This document shows, one piece after another, positions 1 through 5,731 of a DNA stretch of 5,731 bases. This stretch comes from Bacteroidota bacterium (GTDB lineage Bacteria; Bacteroidota; Bacteroidia; Flavobacteriales_D; Sanyastnellaceae), in contig JAQCID010000085.1 of the NCBI GenBank assembly GCA_027618855.1, positions 1 to 5,731 of the forward strand, in the 5' to 3' direction. Made by a program: the position numbers and the translations under genes. Each line of letters starts with the position of its first letter. Positions within the stretch are counted from its first letter, which is position 1. The notes under the pieces were generated by a model, which worked only from the letters and a program-made list of their open reading frames with translations, was not told the origin of the DNA and did not search any database.

Positions 1-1
1 G

Positions 2-88
2 GGAGAAGTGAAATCCGTGTTTACAGATCAAGAATCTCGAAAACTTTGGTGGAAATTTATCCGCAATGGGTTTACCTTGAAGGATTGA
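2..88 (+). CDS. C-terminal end of an unidentified upstream gene (partial, reading frame uncertain)
   Basis: The first ~100 bases are open in two + frames. The preferred reading ends in TGA at 86-88 and gives 28 residues finishing in RKLWWKFIRNGFTLKD. The alternative runs from base 1 to a TGA at 100-102 and finishes in VEIYPQWVYLEGLNRTF. I favour the first slightly, because G is more frequent at codon position 1 than at position 2 in that frame, and because it leaves an AGGA ribosome-binding site outside the coding region. The evidence is thin. Neither tail is recognised. In Bacteroidota the AddB-like gene often lies beside a UvrD/AddA-type helicase, but nothing in these residues shows that this is one. 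Whichever frame is right, the gene ends 2 to 16 bases before the nuclease start, so it is probably in the same operon. Confidence 0.4.
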   Translation, partial: GEVKSVFTDQESRKLWWKFIRNGFTLKD

Positions 89-90
89 AT

Positions 91-94
91 AGGA
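91..94 (+). promoter_or_regulatory. Possible ribosome binding site for the TTG-initiated nuclease gene
   Basis: AGGA lies ten bases before the TTG at 105. It is a short Shine-Dalgarno match at a slightly long spacing. It helps to support TTG 105 as the start over the upstream in-frame CTG at 99, which would leave only four bases of spacing. Shine-Dalgarno sequences are often weak or unused in Bacteroidota, so its role is uncertain. Confidence 0.35.
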
Positions 95-104
95 CCTTCT
101 GATC

Positions 105-2885
105 TTGAATAAAACCCACTCTATCACACTTCGCTCCCAAACGTTCCTAGAAGACGTTGCAAACATCCTTTGTCAGCATGAAAAACCTGAGAAATGTGCC
201 GTCGTGTTGCCTAGTTTTAGAGCCGTTAATGCATTTAAAAGAGCATTCGCAAAAGTAGTCGGGAAACCATGCCGCATGCCTAAGGTGATGACACTGGGTG
301 CATTTATGGAGGGGGATGAGGCGTTTTCTTTGGCTGAAAACTTAGAAGTACTCGCCAGGCTCTATGCCGTCCAAGTTCATTTGCCAGAAGGAAGAGATGG
401 CTTCACATCGTTTTTAAACTGGGGGCCGGTAGCCTTGTCGGATTTCCACGCCATTGACCATCATTTGAAAGATGCATTGGCTGTCTTTAAAAATCTTAGA
501 GATATAAAAGAAATCGAAGAATGGAGTTTTGCGCCAGACCAGGAACTCACTGAAGACCAAATCATTTTTATGAAGCAGTGGGATCGCCTTCCAAACTTAT
601 ATACCCAATTGCATGAGGTTCTTACACAAGATGGACTTGTGACCAAGGCCAAACTGAGTCGAAAAGTTGCAGAGGAGGGGAACACAAACAGGTACGAGAT
701 GGTGTACGCTGCTGGTTTGGCAGCACTGACAGGAAGTGAGCTCTTGTATATGAAAAAATGGCGCGCAGCGGGGAAATTAAGTTACCTGCCCGACGCGGAT
801 CAGTTGTATGTGGAGGATGGACAAATGGAAGCGGGCTATTTCATCAGAGACATTCACCGTGACATTCAAAGTCCTGCGAATTTTATCAAGTCAAGAATTC
901 AAGAAAAACCACCTAAAATAAAGATTGTCGAATGCAGCAGTGTCATGAGTTCATGCCAGTATGTAAGACAGATTGTAACTGAGCTTTCTGATGATGAGAA
1001 GGGAAAGACGGTCATCGTATTGCCCGATGCTTCCACCCTACCTATGCTATTACAAGCACTGCCATACTGTAAAGATGGTTACAATGTAACCATGGGGTTA
1101 AGCATTCGAGAGACGCCGATACACCCATTCATCAATCTTGTAAATCGCATGACAACACGAAAAGGTCAGGCGTGGAAATATGAAGATTTAATGGCACTTT
1201 CGAGTCAACAAATTGCAAACGATTACCGAAAAGATGCAGCGCATACCCTTCATATACTCGCTGAGAAACACGCGGTTTGGGTCAGTGACGAACTCCTAAA
1301 AGAGGTTTCAAAAGGGCCCTTTTATTCCTTCGTTTCAGACCTCAGGTCATTAAAAACAGATCAGGCAGATAAATACCTAAAAGAACTTGGTGTTTGGACT
1401 GAAAAACTTGGAACACAATTAGAGAACGAAGAAAACCCATGGGTAAAGGCGGGGTGGAATTGTGTCAGACGCGTGGTAAGTGTCATGGGGCGCTTGCAAT
1501 CCAAGCACAATCCGTGCAAAACCTCGGAGGATGTGAGAATGCTTATGCAGAAATTACTGAGTATCGAGAAAGTCAATTTACTGGGTGAGCCTGCAAAAGG
1601 TTTACAGATCATGGGGCTTACCGAAACGCGGGCACTTGATTATGATCGAGTCATCGTTCTTGATTGCAATGAAGGGGCGATGCCTAAACAGGAGATTATT
1701 GACAGTTACATCCCGGTCGACCTTCAAAACAATTTGGGTTTTCCAGGAAGACATGAACGAGAGGCAGCATATGCATACAGCTTATATCGACTGTTAAATA
1801 GATCGACCGAGATACATCTACTTCATCGAACCGGAGGCAAGGATGGTGTAGAATCAAGTCGTTATATCCTGCAATTAAAAAAACATTTCGAGACGGAGCT
1901 CTTTACGTTCAACATGCCACTCCCTGATAAGAGGCCCGAAATTCCAGGACTGGAATTAAATGACTTTATGAAGGAGAGATTTCACAAGTGGATGGGCGAT
2001 GGAATGTCACCGTCTGCAATAAATAAAATGCTCACCTGTGAGCGTAATTTTACATACCGATATTTATTAAAGTTGTCTGAGCCCACAGATTTAGAGGAAA
2101 GCATACAAAGCAACACACTGGGGTCCATCGTACATAAAGTCTTTGAAGAAGGTCTTAAAAAAACAGCCCTGAATGTTACTCTGAAAGAGTCACATCTTAA
2201 AGACATACTCACTCAAGTTGACGTGCTACTTGCTGATGCAATTGCCGAAGAATATAAATATGGGCCCTCTGACCGAGGAGAGAATTTTTTACTTATTCGC
2301 TCTGCGAGATCTACAATTAAAAAAATACTTAAACGGGAGATTTCAGAGTTAAATAAGGACGGATGTCACATCACCATAACAGGATTAGAAGAGCAAGTAG
2401 AGGCAACTTACACCTTGAAGGATGGGAGTGAAATAAAATTCTTCGGCATGGCGGATCGGGTTGAAAAAATAAATGGCGTTACACGCGTAGTGGATTATAA
2501 AACTGGACAAACAACTCAATCCGAACTGAACCTGAAAGATTCAAAAACAGGGGATTGGGACGGTGAGGAAGGGAAGTTAAATCGAGGGAAAGCAAGCAAA
2601 GCACTTCAACTTCTTGTGTACTGTGCGATGCTGTTAAAGAGAGATGAAAATTTAGATGTCGTAAATGCTGCAATTCGCTCAGGGAGAAATGTTCACTCAG
2701 GATTGCTTACACTGACAATCAATGACAGCACAGACATTACAAAAAATGATGTTGATCGATTCTTAGATTGGATCGGAATGAGACTCGCTTCGTTTCGCAA
2801 AGATGGAAAGAAAATATCTCACAATGAAGATGCGCATTACTGTGAATACTGTGTGGTACTTGATCCTCCCGTAATTTCGTATTAG
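105..2885 (+). CDS. AddB-like PD-(D/E)XK nuclease (inactivated helicase fused to nuclease)
   Basis: This is probably the nuclease/scaffold subunit of a RecBCD/AddAB-type enzyme that resects double-strand DNA ends for recombination in the cytoplasm. The N-terminus carries VVLPSFRA (33-40) where AddB of Bacillus has a Walker A motif, which suggests a helicase fold without ATPase activity. A degenerate helicase core continues to RVIVLDCNEGAMP (515-527). The nuclease domain follows from about residue 634: GSIVH (H677), GMADR (D784), VVDYKTG (D797, K799) and QLLVY (Q835, Y839) are the expected catalytic-site positions, all present. C645, C913 and C916 match three of the four iron-sulfur cysteines of AddB. 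The fourth, expected near 922, is Pro. The TTG start is chosen because an in-frame TAG sits at 90-92, only CTG 99 is otherwise available upstream, and the FLEDVA and VVLPS segments must be retained. Family assignment is firm; the AddA partner is not visible in the window. The gene is followed at once by the glycosyltransferase. Confidence 0.9.
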   Translation: MNKTHSITLRSQTFLEDVANILCQHEKPEKCAVVLPSFRAVNAFKRAFAKVVGKPCRMPKVMTLGAFMEGDEAFSLAENLEVLARLYAVQVHLPEGRDGFTSFLNWGPVALSDFHAIDHHLKDALAVFKNLRDIKEIEEWSFAPDQELTEDQIIFMKQWDRLPNLYTQLHEVLTQDGLVTKAKLSRKVAEEGNTNRYEMVYAAGLAALTGSELLYMKKWRAAGKLSYLPDADQLYVEDGQMEAGYFIRDIHRDIQSPANFIKSRIQEKPPKIKIVECSSVMSSCQYVRQIVTELSDDEKGKTVIVLPDASTLPMLLQALPYCKDGYNVTMGLSIRETPIHPFINLVNRMTTRKGQAWKYEDLMALSSQQIANDYRKDAAHTLHILAEKHAVWVSDELLKEVSKGPFYSFVSDLRSLKTDQADKYLKELGVWTEKLGTQLENEENPWVKAGWNCVRRVVSVMGRLQSKHNPCKTSEDVRMLMQKLLSIEKVNLLGEPAKGLQIMGLTETRALDYDRVIVLDCNEGAMPKQEIIDSYIPVDLQNNLGFPGRHEREAAYAYSLYRLLNRSTEIHLLHRTGGKDGVESSRYILQLKKHFETELFTFNMPLPDKRPEIPGLELNDFMKERFHKWMGDGMSPSAINKMLTCERNFTYRYLLKLSEPTDLEESIQSNTLGSIVHKVFEEGLKKTALNVTLKESHLKDILTQVDVLLADAIAEEYKYGPSDRGENFLLIRSARSTIKKILKREISELNKDGCHITITGLEEQVEATYTLKDGSEIKFFGMADRVEKINGVTRVVDYKTGQTTQSELNLKDSKTGDWDGEEGKLNRGKASKALQLLVYCAMLLKRDENLDVVNAAIRSGRNVHSGLLTLTINDSTDITKNDVDRFLDWIGMRLASFRKDGKKISHNEDAHYCEYCVVLDPPVISY

Positions 2886-2886
2886 T

Positions 2887-4173
2887 TTGAATCACTCAAA
2901 GGAAAATAAAAAAGTATTGATCATTACGTATTACTGGCCACCATCTGGTGGAGCAGGGGTACAACGCTGGTTGAAATTTTCAAAATATTTAAATGGCTTC
3001 GGATGGGACCCTGTTATTTTCACACCAGAAAACCCAGATGTTCCCGTTGTTGACTCCAGCTTGTTAAAAGAAATTCCTGAAGGAGTCACTGTATTAAAAT
3101 TACCCATTTTTGAGCCCTCGAGAGTGGTTGCTGCCATAGGAGGAGGGAAATCAACGGGACGAACAGGAGCAGAAAACAAAGAGGGCGGAAACAAATCTCT
3201 GATCAACGAATTGACAAGATGGGTCAGGGGAAATCTTTTCATACCAGATGCAAGGTCAGCTTGGATTAAACCGTCCTCCAGATTTCTCAAAAAATGGCTT
3301 GCAAAGAACCATGTGGACGCAATGATATCAACTGGACCTCCACACAGCATGCATCTCATCGCATTGAACGTGAAAAAGTCTTTTCCCGATTTAACATGGC
3401 TTACTGATTTCCGAGACCCATGGTCTGACATGGACTATTTGGACGAATTTAAAATGGGTGCAAGAGCTCGGAAAAAACTAGTGGAAATGGAACGAAAAGT
3501 GGTGAAAACCTGCGATCACATTCTCATCAACTCACCATCTGTAGCAAATGCACATGTAGAAATCTTAGATGAAAAAATGCATACCCTCATACCAAACGGT
3601 TGGGACAACCATGATTTTGAAAACATCAAAGCCGTCTCTGACAACAGGAGGCAATTTCGGATAGGTCATTTCGGAGCTTTATATGGTTCGAGGAACGCTC
3701 CTGGGCTTTGGAAAGCTGTCACGAAATGGAATTCTGAGCAAGAGAGAAAGGTGGAAATTGTCCTCGTGGGAAGTATCGGGGAAGAAGTTCGGAAGGATAT
3801 GGAAAATACAGATTGCATAAAACACTTGCCAGGCGTCAATCACAAGGAAGCAATTCTAGAAATGATGAATTGTGATGCACTTCTTTTGGTCCAAAACAAC
3901 ACCGAACCTGCGAGGAAATGTACTCCAGGAAAAGTGTTTGAGTACATCGCGACTCAAAAGCCGATATTTTCGATTTGCAACAGTCCGAGCGATTTATCTA
4001 CGCGCTTAACTGAGTGGGGGCTCCCATTTTGCGACCACAATGATGATCAAACAGCATATGAAATGCTACACAATGTCATTGTTGGGGAAGGACAGAGAAA
4101 AATAGATCCTTCTCCATATGAGAGAAAGGAATTAACAAAAGAACTCTCAGAGCTCCTAGATAAGCTGACTTAG
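2887..4173 (+). CDS. GT-B fold glycosyltransferase (GT4/family 1-like)
   Basis: This is a 428-residue retaining-type glycosyltransferase, presumed to move a sugar from a nucleotide-sugar donor to a surface glycan or lipid-linked acceptor at the inner face of the membrane. The N-terminal Rossmann domain opens with KKVLIITYYWPPSGGAGVQRW (8-28), whose glycine-rich loop is characteristic of the GT-B acceptor domain, and includes TDFRDPW. The C-terminal donor domain begins near IGHFGALYGSRN (about 259-270) and carries PGKVFEY (347-353), with E352 in the position of the donor-binding glutamate of GT4 enzymes. No signal peptide or membrane helix is evident. TTG 2887 is the only sensible start: an in-frame stop lies at 2872-2874, no ATG or GTG follows it before the conserved N-terminus, and no Shine-Dalgarno is seen. 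Initiation probably relies on ribosomes finishing the nuclease gene, whose stop is one base upstream. Donor and acceptor cannot be predicted. No other glycan genes are visible. Confidence 0.88.
   Translation: MNHSKENKKVLIITYYWPPSGGAGVQRWLKFSKYLNGFGWDPVIFTPENPDVPVVDSSLLKEIPEGVTVLKLPIFEPSRVVAAIGGGKSTGRTGAENKEGGNKSLINELTRWVRGNLFIPDARSAWIKPSSRFLKKWLAKNHVDAMISTGPPHSMHLIALNVKKSFPDLTWLTDFRDPWSDMDYLDEFKMGARARKKLVEMERKVVKTCDHILINSPSVANAHVEILDEKMHTLIPNGWDNHDFENIKAVSDNRRQFRIGHFGALYGSRNAPGLWKAVTKWNSEQERKVEIVLVGSIGEEVRKDMENTDCIKHLPGVNHKEAILEMMNCDALLLVQNNTEPARKCTPGKVFEYIATQKPIFSICNSPSDLSTRLTEWGLPFCDHNDDQTAYEMLHNVIVGEGQRKIDPSPYERKELTKELSELLDKLT
4134..4157 (-). terminator. Candidate intrinsic terminator for the nadC-YihY-DUF2147 operon
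   Basis: Read on the - strand, bases 4157-4139 can form an 8-pair stem (AGGAGCTC with GAGTTCTT, two G-U pairs) around a TGA loop. The stem runs into a U-rich tract, TTTTGTT (4140-4134). It lies 13 bases past the DUF2147 stop, where a terminator would be expected, but inside the last codons of the opposing glycosyltransferase. On the + strand the G-U pairs become A-C mismatches and there is no T tract, so it would work in one direction only. The stem is short and of modest stability, and chance occurrence is possible. Confidence 0.3.
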
Positions 4174-4625
4174 TCCTTGACGCGGAGCCAATCCTGTGTT
4201 CTGAAAACGAACCAAATATATCCGCGGACTTTGAGGACGTCCGTATCTCCATCTGCGAACCACATTTCGCAATCGTATATAGACCCCTTCTTGGGGTCAC
4301 AAATAGTACCATCTTCCCATTCCTGAGACTCTCCGTCAGAAAGGACCATGTTCCTCACGATCTCCATGCCAAGGGCAGGAATATCTTTTCTATCGTCCTC
4401 GCACAGATCACATATCGGGTTCTGATCCTCTTCAGGAAGTCGGAAAAGCTCCACGATTGTCCCATAGAATTGACCATTCCTTTCAGTAATTTCAACGACA
4501 CTTTTAATGCGACCTGTTTCATCGTCTATCGTTTTCCAAAGACCCTCAATGGAAGTTTGGGAAAAAGAAAAAACGGAAATCAGCAACAGGGTGCCTAACA
4601 AAGGAATTTGCTTTAATATCATCAT
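4170..4625 (-). CDS. DUF2147 family secreted protein
   Basis: This is a small exported protein of unknown biochemical function, 151 residues, typical in length for DUF2147. A signal peptide is clear: K5, a hydrophobic stretch at about 7-19, and a likely cut near FSFSQ/T (22-24), so the mature protein is periplasmic or outside the cell. Family landmarks run in order: IEGLWKTIDDETG (26-38), VVEITERNGQFYG (43-55), CDLC (72-75), LGMEIV (85-90), DG(T)I-DP--G-IYDC (105-119), LKVRGYI (131-137) and RTQDWLRV (142-149). C72/C75 form a CxxC pair common in the family. C109/C119 could form a second pair after export, which is inference. The gene starts 8 bases after the YihY stop, so it is the last gene of that operon. 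A second ATG follows the first directly, so the start may be one codon later. Its stop overlaps the stop of the convergent glycosyltransferase. Family confident, function unknown. Confidence 0.88.
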   Translation of the reverse strand: MMILKQIPLLGTLLLISVFSFSQTSIEGLWKTIDDETGRIKSVVEITERNGQFYGTIVELFRLPEEDQNPICDLCEDDRKDIPALGMEIVRNMVLSDGESQEWEDGTICDPKKGSIYDCEMWFADGDTDVLKVRGYIWFVFRTQDWLRVKD

Positions 4626-4633
4626 ATCGCTAA

Positions 4634-5605
4634 TTACGTTGTTTTCGATTTTGTTTGCAAGTTGCTTCGTGCTTCATTTCTCGCTTTGTGGATACTGACA
4701 TTGAATTCAAACCCCAACAACAAGACTGAACTGTTCGCATTAATCCATACCAACAACAACAAGAAAGTACCTAAAGAACCATAGAGCCTGTTAAAACTAT
4801 CCAGATACATGATGAAATATCCAAACCCTACAGAAAGAGATACGATAAGTAACGTGGTCATTGTCGCACCAGGAGTGAAGGTTCGCCATTTGTCTCTTTC
4901 GCTGTTGCCAAAATGATAAAGTAAAGAAACTGAGAAATAAACGAGTATGAGCGAAAGAGTCCATCGTGCAGCATTGAGCCAAGGAACCAATTCTCCAGGG
5001 AGCCATCCATTAGACGACATCCAAGTCAATCCTTGTCCGCTAAAACCAATGAGCAAGACGGCTACACCAAGCATAAACACAAGAATAACAAGAAGTAACA
5101 GAGACATCAAAGAGTAAATGAACGCACTCCCTTTTTTATCTAACAGATAGCTTGCATTAAAACCTGCAAGGATCGCATTCACACTGTTAGAAGCATACAC
5201 AACCGTGAGGATAAATCCTATGGACAGCACGGAACCGTGACTTTTCTCAAGCAAATCGCTGACCGATTGTTCAAAAAGGCTTACTGTTTCTCCTGGAAAG
5301 AAAAGAAGCAAGGCGTCAAGAACAGCATCAGGTTCTAATGGAGTATGGGGCAGCAAACTGAGAAGCAAAATCATTGCAGGGAAAAACGCGAGTAACAGAC
5401 GAAAGGAAATGGATGCTGCCCGAATGGATACCGATCCATTTATTAATCCCAGCCCAAAAAATCTCAACACATCGTAGAGGGTCATCCCCTCGACACCCCA
5501 TGGCGTTTTTGAACGTAAAAATTTCTGAGTATTAATGACAAATTGGAGATTCTTAACCCAAGTCATGAAGGGGTTCGTTGATTCTGGACTGGGAGAATTA
5601 GACAT
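4634..5605 (-). CDS. YihY/BrkB-family inner membrane protein
   Basis: This is a 323-residue polytopic membrane protein of the YihY/BrkB family (once misnamed RNase BN). Its molecular role is not settled; transport or envelope functions have been suggested for relatives. Six hydrophobic segments are visible at about 67-86, 124-150, 161-188, 213-232, 245-267 and 277-303, the usual count. Family landmarks include [15 protein letters not shown] (62-76), FTPGA (243-247) and [20 protein letters not shown] near 275-294, followed by LLGFEFN. A ~50-residue soluble N-terminus and a short basic C-terminus ([15 protein letters not shown]) complete it, both probably cytoplasmic. The ATG overlaps the 3' end of nadC (ATGTCTAA, where the final TAA is the nadC stop), so translation is probably coupled to nadC. 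The DUF2147 gene follows 8 bases after its stop. The nadC-YihY pairing recurs in Bacteroidota, as far as I recall, but a functional link to NAD synthesis is not shown. Confidence 0.9.
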   Translation of the reverse strand: MSNSPSPESTNPFMTWVKNLQFVINTQKFLRSKTPWGVEGMTLYDVLRFFGLGLINGSVSIRAASISFRLLLAFFPAMILLLSLLPHTPLEPDAVLDALLLFFPGETVSLFEQSVSDLLEKSHGSVLSIGFILTVVYASNSVNAILAGFNASYLLDKKGSAFIYSLMSLLLLVILVFMLGVAVLLIGFSGQGLTWMSSNGWLPGELVPWLNAARWTLSLILVYFSVSLLYHFGNSERDKWRTFTPGATMTTLLIVSLSVGFGYFIMYLDSFNRLYGSLGTFLLLLVWINANSSVLLLGFEFNVSIHKARNEARSNLQTKSKTT

Positions 5606-5731
5606 TTGGCGTACTTTTTAAACTCAAATCCAAACTTTTGACTGAGTGCGTCATGTAGCCCATACTTACAAAATCCACTCCCGTTTCTCCATATTCATTT
5701 ACATTCTCTGGAGTAATCCCACCTGAGGCTT
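5598..5731 (-). CDS. nadC: Quinolinate phosphoribosyltransferase (nicotinate-nucleotide pyrophosphorylase, carboxylating), C-terminal part
   Basis: Only the last 43 complete codons are in the window; the gene runs off the right edge. The enzyme makes nicotinate mononucleotide, CO2 and pyrophosphate from quinolinate and PRPP, a step of de novo NAD synthesis in the cytoplasm. The visible part reads [20 protein letters not shown] and continues [18 protein letters not shown], then a short tail ending in NV. ASGGI (normally preceded by Glu; the partial codon before it ends in AA, which fits GAA) belongs to the phosphate-binding loop of the alpha/beta barrel. THS-K-LD-SLK is the family's usual C-terminal pattern. 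The segment commonly read as SxGALTHS is SMGYMTHS here, a small departure. The stop TAA (5600-5598) lies inside the first codons of the YihY gene, an 8-base overlap that points to one operon transcribed leftward from outside the window. Confidence 0.9.
   Translation of the reverse strand, partial: ASGGITPENVNEYGETGVDFVSMGYMTHSVKSLDLSLKSTPNV

Noticed and set aside
75..98. Short inverted repeats (CCTTGAAGG, and AAGG...CCTT) before the nuclease start as an operator or attenuator
   Set aside because: The arms are only four bases long and lie within or against the end of the upstream gene. This is no more than expected by chance.
1877..2325. Three runs of seven A (1877-1883, 2157-2163, 2319-2325) in the nuclease gene as possible slippage or phase-variation sites
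   Set aside because: All encode ordinary Lys-Lys pairs in an AT-rich gene, the frame is intact through all of them, and seven A is short for phase variation.
2931..3431. A 166-codon open frame on the - strand opposite the glycosyltransferase
   Set aside because: Its translation has no recognisable domain, and it lies wholly over the conserved glycosyltransferase N-terminal domain. It is a shadow of that gene's codon pattern.
105..4173. The nuclease plus glycosyltransferase as a new defence system
   Set aside because: The nuclease fits the housekeeping AddB-like repair family, and the glycosyltransferase is a common surface-glycan type. There are no defence, phage or mobile genes nearby and no compositional break.
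4282..4298. A perfect 6-base inverted repeat (GACCCC-TTCTT-GGGGTC) that might terminate the glycosyltransferase transcript
   Set aside because: No T tract follows on either strand, and it falls in DUF2147 coding sequence for the family's DP--G motif, which accounts for the bases. A factor-dependent pause role cannot be excluded, but nothing supports it.
4507..4698. A 63-codon + strand open frame across the DUF2147 signal peptide and the YihY gene end
   Set aside because: It is antisense to two well-supported genes, has no start signal, and its hydrophobic stretch has no family resemblance.

Overview
The window looks like ordinary chromosomal DNA from a member of the Bacteroidota, most likely a Flavobacteriia-type or related marine lineage. 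The evidence is indirect: moderately AT-rich DNA, weak or absent Shine-Dalgarno sequences, an AddB-like nuclease with the N-terminal 'VVLPSxRA' pattern in place of a Walker A motif, a DUF2147 secreted protein, a GT-B glycosyltransferase beginning with a glycine-rich 'YYWPPSGGAGVQRW' loop, and a nadC-YihY gene pair. No species can be named.

The layout is two tightly packed gene groups facing each other. The left group is on the + strand. It begins with the last codons of an unidentified gene, followed by a 926-residue AddB-like PD-(D/E)XK nuclease (105-2885) and a 428-residue glycosyltransferase (2887-4173). Both complete genes start with TTG. Only one base separates the nuclease stop from the glycosyltransferase start, so they are probably co-transcribed and translationally coupled, although their functions (DNA end processing, glycan synthesis) are not obviously linked.

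The right group is on the - strand and reads from the right edge inward. It consists of the C-terminal end of nadC (quinolinate phosphoribosyltransferase), a six-helix YihY/BrkB-family membrane protein (5605-4634), and a small exported DUF2147 protein (4625-4170). nadC overlaps the YihY gene by 8 bases, and 8 bases separate the YihY and DUF2147 genes. This is a compact operon whose promoter lies outside the window.

The two groups meet tail to tail: the glycosyltransferase stop codon and the DUF2147 stop codon overlap in a four-base stretch. There is no intergenic space for terminators. A modest hairpin followed by a U-rich tract on the - strand, inside the glycosyltransferase's last codons, may end the right-hand operon.

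No gene-free stretch exceeds about 105 bases. I found no RNA genes, mobile elements, CRISPR arrays or phage-like genes. The window does not appear to hold a new defence or mobile system. The points most worth a second look are the incomplete iron-sulfur cysteine set at the nuclease C-terminus, the paired TTG starts, and the overlapping convergent ends.
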